Positions 1 to 9,294 of a DNA stretch of 64,000 nt are shown here, piece after piece. The translations under genes and the position numbers were made by a program. This stretch comes from Crocinitomix catalasitica ATCC 23190 (lineage in GTDB: Bacteria > Bacteroidota > Bacteroidia > Flavobacteriales_D > Crocinitomicaceae). How positions within the stretch are numbered: the stretch's first letter is position 1; the number at the start of each line of letters is the position of its first letter. Where the stretch lies: contig NZ_JHXV01000001.1 in assembly GCF_000621625.1 (NCBI RefSeq), positions 186,001-250,000 on the forward strand, written 5' to 3'. Under the pieces are notes generated by a model. That model made no database searches. It was not told where the DNA came from and was given only the letters and a program-made list of their open reading frames with translations.

Positions 1-1118
1 AATGAGATATAAGAAAAGTTGAGCGGCGCATTTGCAACAGTCGCCTTATCAATAATTTCATCCTGATCATCATGTTTAAAATACCAAATATTGTGTTTGG
101 GTAGTTTTAGGTCTGCATCAGAGGCATCCAATCCTACATAAAGGCAACTATGCCCTGTTGAAGGGTTAATGTTGGATAAATCAAATTTACATTTTTTTCT
201 TTCCTTTTCTGATAACAGTTTATAAAAGGTATTGTCAACACCAATATTACTGATTACGCTTTTACAAGGAATGAATCGGTTGTCAATCTTCACTCCTTTT
301 ACTCGATTTCTTTCTACGACAATTTCATCAACTGAGGCGTTGATATATACTTCTCCGCCGTGATTATGAATATTTTCAATCGTTGTCGTCGCCAATCTAT
401 CTGCACCGCCAATAGGATAATAGCCACCGTCTATAAAATGTCCAATAACCATGGCATGTGCAGCAAAACTACTGCTTTTTGGTGCGAGTCCATAATTACC
501 ACATTGAGCACATAAAACGGCTTTCAATCGTTTGTTTTCAGTAATTGAACTGATAACGTCGTAAGTTGTTCTTTGTGAATATGGCCGGTATAATCGTTGA
601 ATCAGTTTACCAATCGTTAAAGCCAAAACGGGTTTGAAAGTCTTCTCAAAGAAAAAAGCACTCCCATATTTATTCGATTTATCAATTAACGCTAAATATG
701 CATCAATAGCATCAACATCTTCAGGGAAATACTCCTTTAATTGTTGGCGCATATTTTCTTTGCCCGCCTTAAATTCATAAATATCATTCGCTATATGAAC
801 GCGATCGTAAACATCTCCCATTGATGCCCATTCAACCTTATTATTGGTGATGAAATCAAAGAGACTTTTCAGTGATCCTCCTTTGCCTACATTCCCCACA
901 TAATGAACGCCTACGTCCCAATTGAACCCTTTTTTACGCTTAAAACTATGTGTAAACCCACCTGGAACGTAATGTTGCTCGAATACAACTACTTTTTTGC
1001 CTGCTTTTGCCAACCAAGTAGCAACGGTTAAACCACCCATTCCTGAGCCGATTATTATATGGTCAATACCAGAAAAATCAGCATCAGCTGTAAGTCGTTT
1101 GTGATAGGTTTTCGACAT
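1..1118 (-). CDS. FAD-dependent NAD(P)-binding oxidoreductase, phytoene desaturase / retinol saturase-like (3' end cut by window)
   Basis: About 372 codons are visible; the C-terminus lies beyond the left edge. The start is the ATG at 1116-1118. An N-terminal Rossmann dinucleotide-binding motif GSGMGG (residues 24-29) follows IIIGSG and is followed by the ADP-ribose-binding acidic end VVVFEQH. The segments VPGGFTHSF and WDVGVHYVG are typical of the CrtI / all-trans-retinol 13,14-reductase flavoprotein group, which saturates or desaturates polyene lipids. There is no signal peptide, so it is cytosolic or peripheral to the membrane. The exact substrate cannot be read from the sequence. The next gene upstream (dienelactone hydrolase family) starts 35 bp away on the same strand and could share a transcript. 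Confidence 0.85.
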   Translation of the reverse strand, partial: MSKTYHKRLTADADFSGIDHIIIGSGMGGLTVATWLAKAGKKVVVFEQHYVPGGFTHSFKRKKGFNWDVGVHYVGNVGKGGSLKSLFDFITNNKVEWASMGDVYDRVHIANDIYEFKAGKENMRQQLKEYFPEDVDAIDAYLALIDKSNKYGSAFFFEKTFKPVLALTIGKLIQRLYRPYSQRTTYDVISSITENKRLKAVLCAQCGNYGLAPKSSSFAAHAMVIGHFIDGGYYPIGGADRLATTTIENIHNHGGEVYINASVDEIVVERNRVKGVKIDNRFIPCKSVISNIGVDNTFYKLLSEKERKKCKFDLSNINPSTGHSCLYVGLDASDADLKLPKHNIWYFKHDDQDEIIDKATVANAPLNFSYIS

Positions 1119-1152
1119 GAATGCGTTAAGATAGAATTATTTCGATATAGGT

Positions 1153-2013
1153 TTAATCAATAGAGAAATGCGTATCAAAGAATATAAGCATATCCTGCCA
1201 AGATTTATTATCAGCAACTTCGTTATAAGCAATTGGCATTCCAAATTTTTCACCAACAGCAGTCGAATTAGGATTTGTGAATGCATGTGTTGCATCAGCA
1301 TATTCGATAAAAGTATAAGGTGCTTCTACACGATCCATTTCACTTTTAAAATTCTTGATATCCTCTGGTGAAACAAAATTATCAGCAGCACCATTACAAA
1401 CGAGTACTTGACTATATAAAATATTGTTCTGCGCCTTGAATCCACCTAAACCACCGTGAAAACTAACGACAGTATTCAATGGAACGCCCGCGTTGGCAGC
1501 ATTTAGAACGACATTTCCTCCAAAACAATAACCAATAGCAGCAATTTTTTCCGAATTGGCTTTATTCGTTTTGATGAGGGTTTCTCTAGCTGCCATCATT
1601 CTACTTTTTAATAATTCTGGATTGCTGTATATTTTTCCAGAAGCAATTTTTGCGTCGTCTGGATTATCAACAACCAAACCGTTGCCATACATGTCAATCG
1701 CAAAAGCAACATAACCTAAATTGGCTAACATTTCTGCACGCGATTGTGCATAATCATTATTGCCCCACCATTCATGAACGACCAGGATTCCAGGTTTATT
1801 TACAATGTCACTATTGTAAAAAAGGTATCCAATTAATGTATCTGCTCCATCAAAATAAATCAGTTTTTCTTTGATCAATTCAACTTCTTCAACGGCGACA
1901 ATTGTGTCCTTGTTATCAGTTGATACTGCTTCCATTTTATTTGAATCCGAGCATTCAACAAAGAATACTGAAATACAGAAAAGTAAGGTTATTGGATTTA
2001 GAATATTTTTCAT
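1153..2013 (-). CDS. Dienelactone hydrolase family protein, exported
   Basis: A 286-residue alpha/beta hydrolase. After a hydrophobic leader with a possible atypical lipobox at Cys21, the protein shows the family nucleophile motif GYCFGG (Cys163, residues 161-166), the acid Asp211 (NGAADNFVSP) and the histidine His243 (DATHAF). Together these form the Cys-Asp-His triad of dienelactone hydrolases. Characterised members open lactone rings, but in Bacteroidota many exported paralogues have unknown substrates. It starts at the ATG at 2011-2013. It is followed on the same strand by the FAD oxidoreductase. The family is certain; the substrate is not known. Confidence 0.9.
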   Translation of the reverse strand: MKNILNPITLLFCISVFFVECSDSNKMEAVSTDNKDTIVAVEEVELIKEKLIYFDGADTLIGYLFYNSDIVNKPGILVVHEWWGNNDYAQSRAEMLANLGYVAFAIDMYGNGLVVDNPDDAKIASGKIYSNPELLKSRMMAARETLIKTNKANSEKIAAIGYCFGGNVVLNAANAGVPLNTVVSFHGGLGGFKAQNNILYSQVLVCNGAADNFVSPEDIKNFKSEMDRVEAPYTFIEYADATHAFTNPNSTAVGEKFGMPIAYNEVADNKSWQDMLIFFDTHFSID

Positions 2014-2130
2014 TTTTCCAGATTAAAAGAACAAGGTACTAAAAATATCATTCCGAATTTATGTTTTAGAATCAGTATTAATACCATTGCAAATTATATT
2101 TTTCATTAATTTTTGAATTATACGGATGGT

Positions 2131-2907
2131 TTATTGGTGCATTTCACCAGTTACAAATAGATCTTCACATGATCCAAAAGTACCGAATCTAGTTTCACAA
2201 AGGGTAATTGAAATTTCGTCATCTTCATTTACGGTAACATAGATCGGTTCATCTGTTCCTCCATAAAACACACAGCTCCAACCATCAATAGATCTCATAT
2301 TGCCATATATTTCAACCGTTTTTGGTTCAGAATAATTTAGATATTGAACACCTGTATAGATACCTGATTTGGTAGGTTTTTCAAGAAAAGTAAATTCTAT
2401 ATTACCTTCACTATAATTGCTGTTTAAAACATATCTATCTCCATTAGTTGAAGTAAAGTTGCTCGCTGTAAAATTGTTGCCATGAATATTGATTATGCCT
2501 GGTGTCCAATCACATGGAGCCGGCTCACTTGGTAGCGTTGTAATGTCAATCTCTTTCGAGAAAATATATTCTCCATTAACATAAATGTATGAACGCAAAT
2601 AATAGGTAGTAGCTGGCTCTAAATCATATATAAAAGTATTGCGTTCATCTGAAGTAGTTACAGTAAATTCTTTATAGTGAACCCCCTCAATTCCGTCTGG
2701 AATAGGTTCTTGTTCTGTTGACCAACAGAGACCAGCGGTTTGATAGCTGTCATTTGTCCCAAGCTCGAATATTATTTTAAATTCAGCACTGTTCATTTGA
2801 ATGTCCTCCATGTATACAGTTGTAGTCCAGTTCCTTCCCTTTTTACAGGAAACTATGGCAATAGAACAGAGTAAAATAAATAGTAAGTGGATGTGTTTAA
2901 GTTTCAT
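2131..2907 (-). CDS. Lipoprotein with fibronectin-III-like domain, function unknown
   Basis: 258 residues. The leader ends in the lipobox AIVSC with Cys21, so it should be a surface or periplasmic lipoprotein. Residues about 30-130 look like an Ig/FN3-type beta-sandwich as seen in many Bacteroidota surface lipoproteins: a GLCWSTEQEP strand, then LEPATTYYLRSYIYVNG and ITTLP at its end. The C-terminal half (about 130-258) is beta-rich with paired cysteines (ITLCETRFG, GSCEDLF) and is not recognised. The 224-bp gap to the divergent 3132 gene should hold both promoters. Confidence 0.7.
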   Translation of the reverse strand: MKLKHIHLLFILLCSIAIVSCKKGRNWTTTVYMEDIQMNSAEFKIIFELGTNDSYQTAGLCWSTEQEPIPDGIEGVHYKEFTVTTSDERNTFIYDLEPATTYYLRSYIYVNGEYIFSKEIDITTLPSEPAPCDWTPGIINIHGNNFTASNFTSTNGDRYVLNSNYSEGNIEFTFLEKPTKSGIYTGVQYLNYSEPKTVEIYGNMRSIDGWSCVFYGGTDEPIYVTVNEDDEISITLCETRFGTFGSCEDLFVTGEMHQ

Positions 2908-3087
2908 ACTAATTAGGATTTTAAGTAGCTAAGATAGTTTATTCTTCTCTGTAACCAATTTAGCGGTGCGAATTATTACCTTGAATACTAAGCTAGTTAA
3001 TTGCTTTCACTGAAGTTTTAAGTTCAAAATCATTCGTATTTTCGGTTGTTAATAAAGCTTAATAAATAAGTGGTATGACAATAAAAA

Positions 3088-3095
3088 TATATTTG
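3088..3095 (+). promoter_or_regulatory. Candidate Bacteroidota -7 box (TATATTTG) for the 3132 gene
   Basis: TATATTTG fits the TAnnTTTG -7 consensus of the Bacteroidota primary sigma factor and lies 36 bp before the ATG at 3132. No matching -33 TTTG is seen at the usual spacing, so this is a weak call. Confidence 0.3.
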
Positions 3096-3131
3096 CTTTG
3101 TTTATATTGATGGCCTAACACCTACATTATT

Positions 3132-4811
3132 ATGAGACTATTTTATTTGACTTTGGTTTTAACACTTATTGCCGCCCATTCGTTTGCCAATGAGATAACG
3201 ATAAAGACCGATCCTATAAAATTGGAAAAGTACGATTGTACGCAGGCAAATGTCATTTACCTTCCTACTGATTTTGCGCGGCCATTTATCATTAGTAAAA
3301 AGGATTTAAAACAACTCAAATCTAATAAAATTCATCACGTGGATTTGGTTTATACATCATATAAGGAAGCTGCTGATTTTGATCAAATAGGACTGAACGA
3401 GCGAAAGTTGGAAGAGCTTAAAAAATTATTGCCTCAAATAAATAGTGATAAACCAGTGATTTCTCAATACGAGCAAACTGGTGCGACTATACGGTCGGAT
3501 GCAAAAGCAATGTTCCACGGTTTTGTAATTCATTATGGAAAAGACTTGACATGGCAATCAAAGTCTGAATTTTTTACATCCATTCAAGTTCCTTTTTCAA
3601 CCATCAAAATAAACAATGAAACTGGTGGTCGTGTTGAGTATTATACGGGTAGTTCTATTGAAATTGAACCTTTAGCAGTTGTAAATAAAGATGGTGCTTC
3701 GATTGAAGGTGATTATGAATTGTATTATCGAGAGTTTAGGACGCAGGCAGAATTTATAATGTCAGGCTTGCCAATGACCCTGGATGAAAATGGTATTGAA
3801 AAACAGTTTAATTCGGTTGGGATGTATGAGATTCGAGCAAAAAAGAATGGGGAAGAAGTCTTTTTAAAGGATGATGTAATTGTTAATTTTCAAACGACAG
3901 AAATACTGCCTGATGTTTCCTTTTTTAAGATGTCAGAAGACGGGCATTGGGATGCTGAGTTTGAATTGGATTACGATGAAACAGATATCACTTTTGAAGA
4001 AGGAAGTAAATACACGCTCTATTCGAATGAGATGTTGGGGAAACAAGTGAAATTGTCAAAATTTAGACCGGCTTTTAAGTTTGGAGATGTGACTTTTGAA
4101 GGGTACAGCCGGATAGCAGATAAAACTAAAATAGATGAACGTCAGTTTTATGCCATTTTAAGTTCGCAATCTTGGCGCGTATTTAAAGCTTTATATGATG
4201 ATAAATCAAGTCCATTGGTAGATTGGGTTTCGGATGTGAATTCGGAAATAAAAGGTATGTTATTAAGTCGAGAAAAGAGTGTTGATTTTATTGAAATGGT
4301 ATTAGAGTTTCCGATCGAATCGATTGATAAAACTGACAATGAAGATGGTTCTACTTCGTATAGTGTTGGTGATATCGGAGAAAAACCTGGATTGAGAAAT
4401 CTTCTTGGAGACGAAAAGATTCCGCCTAGTCCTGGCTTAATTAGAGGTTTACAGTCGAGAGGATTTGGTGTTTTTAATTGTGATCAGACAAGGAGAATTG
4501 TGGAACCTTTGGCTTTATCTCCAACTTATTTTGATGAAGAGACCGGCAAGCAATTGGAGGAATTATATGTGGCTAGTATCGTAGACTTAGATATGAATGC
4601 CGCCTTTAGTTTTCATCCGAATCATTTGGTTGTAAACGGTAATTTGAATGCTAAACTGGTTTTGTTTACAAGGTCAAAAGAGATTTATATTTTTGATCAA
4701 TCAGATTTTGCAAAAATTAACACAAATGAAAATAATGTAGCAATGCAATTGAAGAATATTACGGGAGAGGTAAAGAATACAAGAGATCTACAAAAAATAT
4801 TGAATCTTTAG
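3132..4811 (+). CDS. Exported protein of unknown function (559 aa)
   Basis: Starts with a clear cleavable signal peptide (hydrophobic residues 3-18, then HSFAN), so it is periplasmic or at the outer membrane. The body has no transmembrane segment, no lipobox and no T9SS tail that I can recognise. It looks beta-rich with acidic patches. Pieces such as FNSVGMYEIRAKKNGEE look like an Ig-like module around residues 230-250. I do not recognise a catalytic motif. It is one of the few plus-strand genes here and faces the 2131 lipoprotein divergently. Its stop overlaps the end of the convergent membrane-protein gene at 4808 by 4 bp. Confidence 0.65.
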   Translation: MRLFYLTLVLTLIAAHSFANEITIKTDPIKLEKYDCTQANVIYLPTDFARPFIISKKDLKQLKSNKIHHVDLVYTSYKEAADFDQIGLNERKLEELKKLLPQINSDKPVISQYEQTGATIRSDAKAMFHGFVIHYGKDLTWQSKSEFFTSIQVPFSTIKINNETGGRVEYYTGSSIEIEPLAVVNKDGASIEGDYELYYREFRTQAEFIMSGLPMTLDENGIEKQFNSVGMYEIRAKKNGEEVFLKDDVIVNFQTTEILPDVSFFKMSEDGHWDAEFELDYDETDITFEEGSKYTLYSNEMLGKQVKLSKFRPAFKFGDVTFEGYSRIADKTKIDERQFYAILSSQSWRVFKALYDDKSSPLVDWVSDVNSEIKGMLLSREKSVDFIEMVLEFPIESIDKTDNEDGSTSYSVGDIGEKPGLRNLLGDEKIPPSPGLIRGLQSRGFGVFNCDQTRRIVEPLALSPTYFDEETGKQLEELYVASIVDLDMNAAFSFHPNHLVVNGNLNAKLVLFTRSKEIYIFDQSDFAKINTNENNVAMQLKNITGEVKNTRDLQKILNL

Positions 4812-5305
4812 ATTAAAGCAGTATCCTCTTGATTAAATGCGTACAATAAATTATAATCAAGTACCAATGCCTTTTTTATTTTTCGTTTGGTTGGATGCTG
4901 GGTCATCAGATAACTGATTAGAAAAGCACCAATAATGAAATAAAACGAATCGTTTGATAACATCGCTGCTATAATCGAAAACATTGCTGCGGCTTCAATC
5001 ATTGCCCATTTGACAATAGACGCCGTTTGAAACGTTAATAATTTTACTTTTAAACTTGCATTATTTTTTACTTTAGAAATAAGGTGTCTGAACATTAATG
5101 GTCCAGCAATTATTGAAAATACCGCGCATACTGGAACAGCAATAAAGAATGAATCTTGGTTGTTTTTGATGACAACACTCCAATTAGAACTTAAATTAAA
5201 GACAATAATTGCAAATAAGGTAGAGCCCAATACAATGGTAAAATGTATAATTCGAATGGTTCGAAGGAATAATTTCGGTGTTAACGTCTTGTTAATCGTG
5301 TCCAC
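4808..5305 (-). CDS. Four-helix integral membrane protein, unknown function; GTG start
   Basis: 165 residues with hydrophobic segments at about 18-38, 48-70, 90-112 and 118-138, ending in a basic cytosolic tail (HPTKRKIKKAL). The frame has a TAA directly before the GTG at 5303-5305 and no Met before residue 57, so GTG is the only sensible start. It begins 4 bp after the stop of the upstream membrane-protein gene (5310), so the two are almost certainly one operon. No function can be assigned. Confidence 0.6.
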   Translation of the reverse strand: MDTINKTLTPKLFLRTIRIIHFTIVLGSTLFAIIVFNLSSNWSVVIKNNQDSFFIAVPVCAVFSIIAGPLMFRHLISKVKNNASLKVKLLTFQTASIVKWAMIEAAAMFSIIAAMLSNDSFYFIIGAFLISYLMTQHPTKRKIKKALVLDYNLLYAFNQEDTALI

Positions 5306-5309
5306 TTAT

Positions 5310-5723
5310 TTAACTTGAAAGTTTTTGTACGATTTTACCACCAATCCAAGCCATCGGAATATATGCAAAAATGATGTCAACTGCAGCAAACCAAAAGGGG
5401 CCAGGTAATAAAATGTTTACAGTGATGCCTCCAATTAAAAAGATTAAACCTACGATTAAGGCGGCGCGCATTTTATTCGATTTGGCAATTAACCCAGCAA
5501 CCAATGCTCCGAATAATGTTCCGAGTGCATGCGCTAAAAATGGGAATAAGAAAAATTCTGATGTCAGTGTTGGCATTATTGCAGCCAATGCTTCCATGTC
5601 ATTAGGATCAATTCCTGGTATCGGGTAGAAACCGTGACCAATTGTAATCAGTCCCATGTTTATTACACTACCTATCAGCCATCCAATTACAACGGCGATA
5701 ATATTTCTAATCAGTGGATTCAT
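5310..5723 (-). CDS. Small integral membrane protein, unknown function
   Basis: 137 residues. The start shows IIAVVIGWLIGSVINMGLI, followed by a polar loop with FYPIPGIDPNDMEAL and three more membrane helices (about 58-80, 85-107, 112-133). The layout and the glycine-rich GTLFGALVAGLIA helix match a small conserved membrane-protein family that I have seen in Bacteroidota genomes but cannot name with certainty. It is the first gene of a two-gene unit with the 4808 membrane protein. Confidence 0.65.
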   Translation of the reverse strand: MNPLIRNIIAVVIGWLIGSVINMGLITIGHGFYPIPGIDPNDMEALAAIMPTLTSEFFLFPFLAHALGTLFGALVAGLIAKSNKMRAALIVGLIFLIGGITVNILLPGPFWFAAVDIIFAYIPMAWIGGKIVQKLSS

Positions 5724-5817
5724 ATTCGTTTATTAAATTGATTTAACAGGTTGCAATACAAACGAAAATACGAAAATATTACGCAAATGAAAAATATTGA
5801 TGATTTGAAGGGTATGC

Positions 5818-6264
5818 TTAACCTTTTTGAGACCTATGCTCATAAGGTTCACCTTTTGGCAATTGATCGAATGCATTTAAGATTTCAGTAGGAGGTGCTG
5901 TTAATTTTCTTTTAACCAGATCAATCCAAGCACCTTTTACTGAAATATGTGCACATTTTTCGCCTGCAGCATTAAAAATCTCGTGGTGTAAAACCCATCT
6001 TGATCCATCAGGCGAAATTTGTCCGATTGAAAGATTAATTTGAATCACATCCTCTAATTTTAATTCTTTAATGAAGGTACATTCTTCTTTAAATAAGATG
6101 GGGCCTATTTGTAATTGCTCCATTTTGGTGGTGTTAAATCCAATTTTCAGGAAAAATTGCATTCTAGTATGTGCACCATAATCGTAATAAGCAGAATGTC
6201 TGACATGTCTATTCAGGTCGCAATCCGACCAGCGAACTTCAATTGTTGATTCGAATGAACTCAT
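5818..6264 (-). CDS. Acyl-CoA thioesterase, hotdog fold (4-hydroxybenzoyl-CoA thioesterase-like)
   Basis: 148 residues, cytosolic. The N-terminal VRWSDCDLNRHVRHSAYYDY matches the hotdog thioesterase signature in which the Asp of WSDCDLNRH is the catalytic carboxylate. Such proteins hydrolyse acyl-CoA or acyl-ACP thioesters to free acid and CoA. The rest (EECTFIKEL, GAWIDLVKRKL) fits the single-domain length of the family. The small DUF6500-like gene lies 27 bp upstream on the same strand. The chain length of the substrate cannot be inferred. Confidence 0.85.
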   Translation of the reverse strand: MSSFESTIEVRWSDCDLNRHVRHSAYYDYGAHTRMQFFLKIGFNTTKMEQLQIGPILFKEECTFIKELKLEDVIQINLSIGQISPDGSRWVLHHEIFNAAGEKCAHISVKGAWIDLVKRKLTAPPTEILNAFDQLPKGEPYEHRSQKG

Positions 6265-6291
6265 AAGTTTCTTTTTAAGGATAATGAATAG

Positions 6292-6510
6292 TTAAAGTTC
6301 CTTTTCAATCAATTCTTTAATCTTAACCGCTTTCTCAAAATGATTCAATTTTTGAGTAGAAATCCACCATGTTGCAACTTCCATTAATAATTCTGGATCT
6401 TCATTATAATTCGAGAAAAAAGCATAGAATGATAAACCTACATTTTTACCTTTTTTTTCGATTTTTTCGTCACAAATCGTGATTATTTTTTCACAGATGC
6501 CTTTATTCAT
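6292..6510 (-). CDS. Small conserved protein of unknown function (DUF6500-like)
   Basis: 72 residues, helical, with CEKIITICDEKIEKKGKNVG and a conserved-looking aromatic core SFYAFFSNYNEDPELL...ATWWI. From memory this resembles the short DUF6500 family; I cannot confirm that without a profile search. There is no signal peptide. It starts at an ATG and runs directly into the thioesterase gene 27 bp downstream, so co-transcription is likely. Confidence 0.55.
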   Translation of the reverse strand: MNKGICEKIITICDEKIEKKGKNVGLSFYAFFSNYNEDPELLMEVATWWISTQKLNHFEKAVKIKELIEKEL

Positions 6511-6803
6511 TTGAATTGTTTTACTTGTTGTTTTTAATTTAATCTAGGATGACAAAGTTAGTTGATATAATTCAAAGGGATGTAAAAGATTCAGTAATTT
6601 ACTTGTCGCTATTTTCTCCCAATTCCGTGGTTTTTTTCTACAATTTTCACGCCTTAAATTTTCTAATATTTATATTAAGTATTTGTTATTCAGAGGGTGT
6701 TGCTTTTTATAATGAATGGCAAGATTGATGCATTATAGGTTGTAGAACTGGATAAGATTGCTTTCAAAGGCAACTTAATTAATCATAACTAAAAATATAT
6801 AAA

Positions 6804-7250
6804 ATGAAAAATACAATTTTTAAAACACTAAGAGATGACCATGAAATTCAAAGAACTTTAGCTGATAAACTAATTGATACTGAAGGTAAGTCGGATGAGC
6901 GTGACTTAATTTTTAGAAAATTAAAACACGAATTAGCGATACATGCAGATGCAGAAGAACGGTTCTTTTATAAACCATTAATCGATGCTGATCTGACACA
7001 AGGTAAATCAAGACATGGAATTGCTGAGCATCATGAAATGGATGAATTAGTAGAGAAGTTGGAAGAAACTGATATGAGTTCTCCGCAATGGTTGCCAATA
7101 GCGAAAGAATTGGCGCATAAGATCAATCATCACTTAGATGAAGAAGAACATGAGATTTTTCAATTAGCAGGTAAAATATTGGATACTGCTAAACAAGAAG
7201 ACTTAGGTGGGGCATACCTCGAATATATAGAGGAACATAGAATTGCCTAA
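6804..7250 (+). CDS. Hemerythrin HHE cation-binding domain protein
   Basis: 148 residues, all helical. The metal-ligand pattern of the hemerythrin-like fold is visible: DDHEIQR near residue 12, HADAEERFFY near 50, HGIAEHHEMDE near 72 and HHLDEEEHEIF near 112. These His/Glu residues bind a di-iron site used for O2, NO or iron sensing or storage. There is no signal peptide. It is a lone plus-strand gene that ends 80 bp before a perfect bidirectional terminator. Its physiological ligand is unknown. Confidence 0.9.
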   Translation: MKNTIFKTLRDDHEIQRTLADKLIDTEGKSDERDLIFRKLKHELAIHADAEERFFYKPLIDADLTQGKSRHGIAEHHEMDELVEKLEETDMSSPQWLPIAKELAHKINHHLDEEEHEIFQLAGKILDTAKQEDLGGAYLEYIEEHRIA

Positions 7251-7330
7251 TAATTTGAGTGCGATTCTGAATCTCAGATTAAGTATTAAACTCAGGTTAA
7301 GTATTATTACGAATACCCTGTGAATACAAA

Positions 7331-7360
7331 AAAAGCACCTAGAATATTCTAGGTGCTTTT
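7331..7360. terminator. Bidirectional intrinsic terminator, perfect 30-bp palindrome
   Basis: AAAAGCACCTAGAA pairs with its exact complement and the arms end in A4/T4 tracts on the two strands. It sits between the convergent hemerythrin-like gene (+) and the DUF1328 gene (-) and should terminate both. Confidence 0.85.
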
Positions 7361-7379
7361 ACTGTTGTTATTATAAAAT

Positions 7380-7544
7380 TTAGGACCTTTTATATCCGCC
7401 CATTATTAAACTAATTATAAAAAGTACGACAGCTATAAAGAATACTATTTTGGCTGCTCCTACGGCGCTAGCGGCAATGCCACCGAACCCAAATATTGCA
7501 GCTACGATAGCTACTACTAAAAATACTATTGTTAATCTAAACAT
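7380..7544 (-). CDS. DUF1328 (UPF0391, YtjA-like) small membrane protein
   Basis: A 54-residue gene read from the minus strand, starting [13 protein letters not shown] and ending in MGGYKRS. Two membrane helices are separated by the hallmark [15 protein letters not shown] of the DUF1328/UPF0391 family, which is 50-60 residues long. Family members are often abundant and linked to stress or stationary phase; no molecular function is established. The start is the ATG at 7542-7544. The gene ends 19 bp from the perfect terminator at 7331-7360. Confidence 0.9.
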   Translation of the reverse strand: MFRLTIVFLVVAIVAAIFGFGGIAASAVGAAKIVFFIAVVLFIISLIMGGYKRS

Positions 7545-7703
7545 AATTTACATGATTTATGGTTCGATATAACTATATCTAAAATCACGCCGACAGTTTA
7601 AATGCTTGAAAATTAGCAGCTTAATAATTAAGTTTATTGTTTAAAAGGGAAATATGGGGCATTTTCTGTTGAAATTCACCCCATATTTCTTCTAAATATT
7701 AAC

Positions 7704-9170
7704 TTATTTCTTTTCTTTTAAAAATGCTGTAATCTCAGAAGGTTCAGCTCTGTTTCTATAATCAGCATCTAAAAATGCATATAGAATTTTACCATCTTCT
7801 GCTATTACATAAGTTGCAGCCAATGGCAATTGATTTGATTTGTCACCGTTGTAAGCATTCATATCGAATGAAGCATTATACATTGCTGCAACATCTGGAG
7901 TTAAATCGAAAACGATTCCAAACTTATTTGCAATTTTATTCCCAACATCACTAAGGATTTCGAATTCTAATTTATTTTTTTCTGATGTGTTTAATGAGCT
8001 ATCTGGTAACTCAGGTGTTAACGCTATTAAATTCGCCCCGTTGGTTTTAAAGTTTGGCAATTCTTTTTGTAATGCACTTAAAGTTAAATTACAATAAGGA
8101 CACCATCCTCCACGGTACCATGTTAAAACTACTTTACCTTTTTTCAATTCGTCATATAAAGCAACATTTTCTCCTAAAGCATTCTTTAAAGTAAAGTTAG
8201 GTGCAACATCACCAACTTGCATTGCTGAAGTTAATACACCACTGTTAGCGACTGCTTCAATTCCAGCTGCGTAAACAGCTTTTTTATGCTCGTCACTTCT
8301 TAGTGCTGAAGCATCTTTTTTTGCTGTTAAAAGCGACAATAAAGATACATCAATGTCTTTTTGTTCAAAAATAGATTTATCTAAATTATTATCGAATTTG
8401 ATATCTGTCCAATTCACATAAATCCATGGATCTTCATTTACTTCAGCATCCCAATTTGATTTTTTATACTGTCTTTTTGTTGGAATTAAAACACCTTGAA
8501 CGTCTTCATATTCCATTTGCATTAACATTGGATCAACAACACCAAAAGCAACAACAGTGAATAAAAACTGATCAACGATACCTGTTTCTCTATTGATGAA
8601 TAATTGGTAAATATCTGTTGGTTCGTCAGTCGGAGAGTTGAATGATACTTTAACAACATCATAAGTTTTGTCGCCAACCTTATCTTCTCCAATCATTTCA
8701 TAATTTAAACCTGGATCCATTAATTTTTGCATCATCGTAAACCAATAGAAATTTGTTTTTCTACTGAAAACAGCTCTGTCTATCGCTGCTTGATCATCTG
8801 TGATAACACCATTGTGTCTTACCCAAAATGTCTCACCATCAAATCCTTGTTCTACCTTTCCTGATAATTCAGGTAAAGTTCTGTCATGCTTAATATAATC
8901 CGCATAAGAATATTCGCCGTCAAATATATATTTCTCTGCAGCAATATCTGTTTTACCATCTGGTGTTTGATAGATGTATGTATAACTAACATCTTTCAAG
9001 TCTTTTAATTTTTGATAATTACCGACTTTCTCGGTCATTTTATAGACCAATTCATGCGCTGGGTTTTGAAATTCTATCGTTTCTGACATAGCAGTTTCTT
9101 CGGTTGAATTATTGCTACAAGAAGCAAATAAAAATGTTAAACTTAAAAGTGGAATTAAAGAATATTTCAT
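7704..9170 (-). CDS. Lipoprotein with LolA-like/DUF6503-like domain fused to a peroxiredoxin (AhpC/TSA) domain
   Basis: 488 residues. The lipobox FASC gives Cys18 as the lipidated residue. Residues about 35-275 form a beta-rich domain (FDGEYSYADY, GFDGETFWVRHNG, NRETGIVDQF) of the kind annotated DUF6503 or outer-membrane lipoprotein-sorting-like. Residues about 318-486 are an AhpC/TSA redoxin with the active-site segment YRGGWCPYCN (Cys357, Cys360). The protein is therefore a membrane-anchored thiol peroxidase or reductase with a lipoprotein-type partner domain. Each half is recognisable by itself; the combination is the unusual part. The assignment to DUF6503 is from memory. Confidence 0.8.
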   Translation of the reverse strand: MKYSLIPLLSLTFLFASCSNNSTEETAMSETIEFQNPAHELVYKMTEKVGNYQKLKDLKDVSYTYIYQTPDGKTDIAAEKYIFDGEYSYADYIKHDRTLPELSGKVEQGFDGETFWVRHNGVITDDQAAIDRAVFSRKTNFYWFTMMQKLMDPGLNYEMIGEDKVGDKTYDVVKVSFNSPTDEPTDIYQLFINRETGIVDQFLFTVVAFGVVDPMLMQMEYEDVQGVLIPTKRQYKKSNWDAEVNEDPWIYVNWTDIKFDNNLDKSIFEQKDIDVSLLSLLTAKKDASALRSDEHKKAVYAAGIEAVANSGVLTSAMQVGDVAPNFTLKNALGENVALYDELKKGKVVLTWYRGGWCPYCNLTLSALQKELPNFKTNGANLIALTPELPDSSLNTSEKNKLEFEILSDVGNKIANKFGIVFDLTPDVAAMYNASFDMNAYNGDKSNQLPLAATYVIAEDGKILYAFLDADYRNRAEPSEITAFLKEKK

Positions 9171-9294
9171 TAAATGTGTAGATTGGTTTTGTTTCTAATT
9201 TACGAATATAGTCGGGATTAAGTTAAAAACATTACAGATCGAATGTTTTTAACAATAATTTAAGTTTTTTTCACAGTATATGCGTAACATACTG

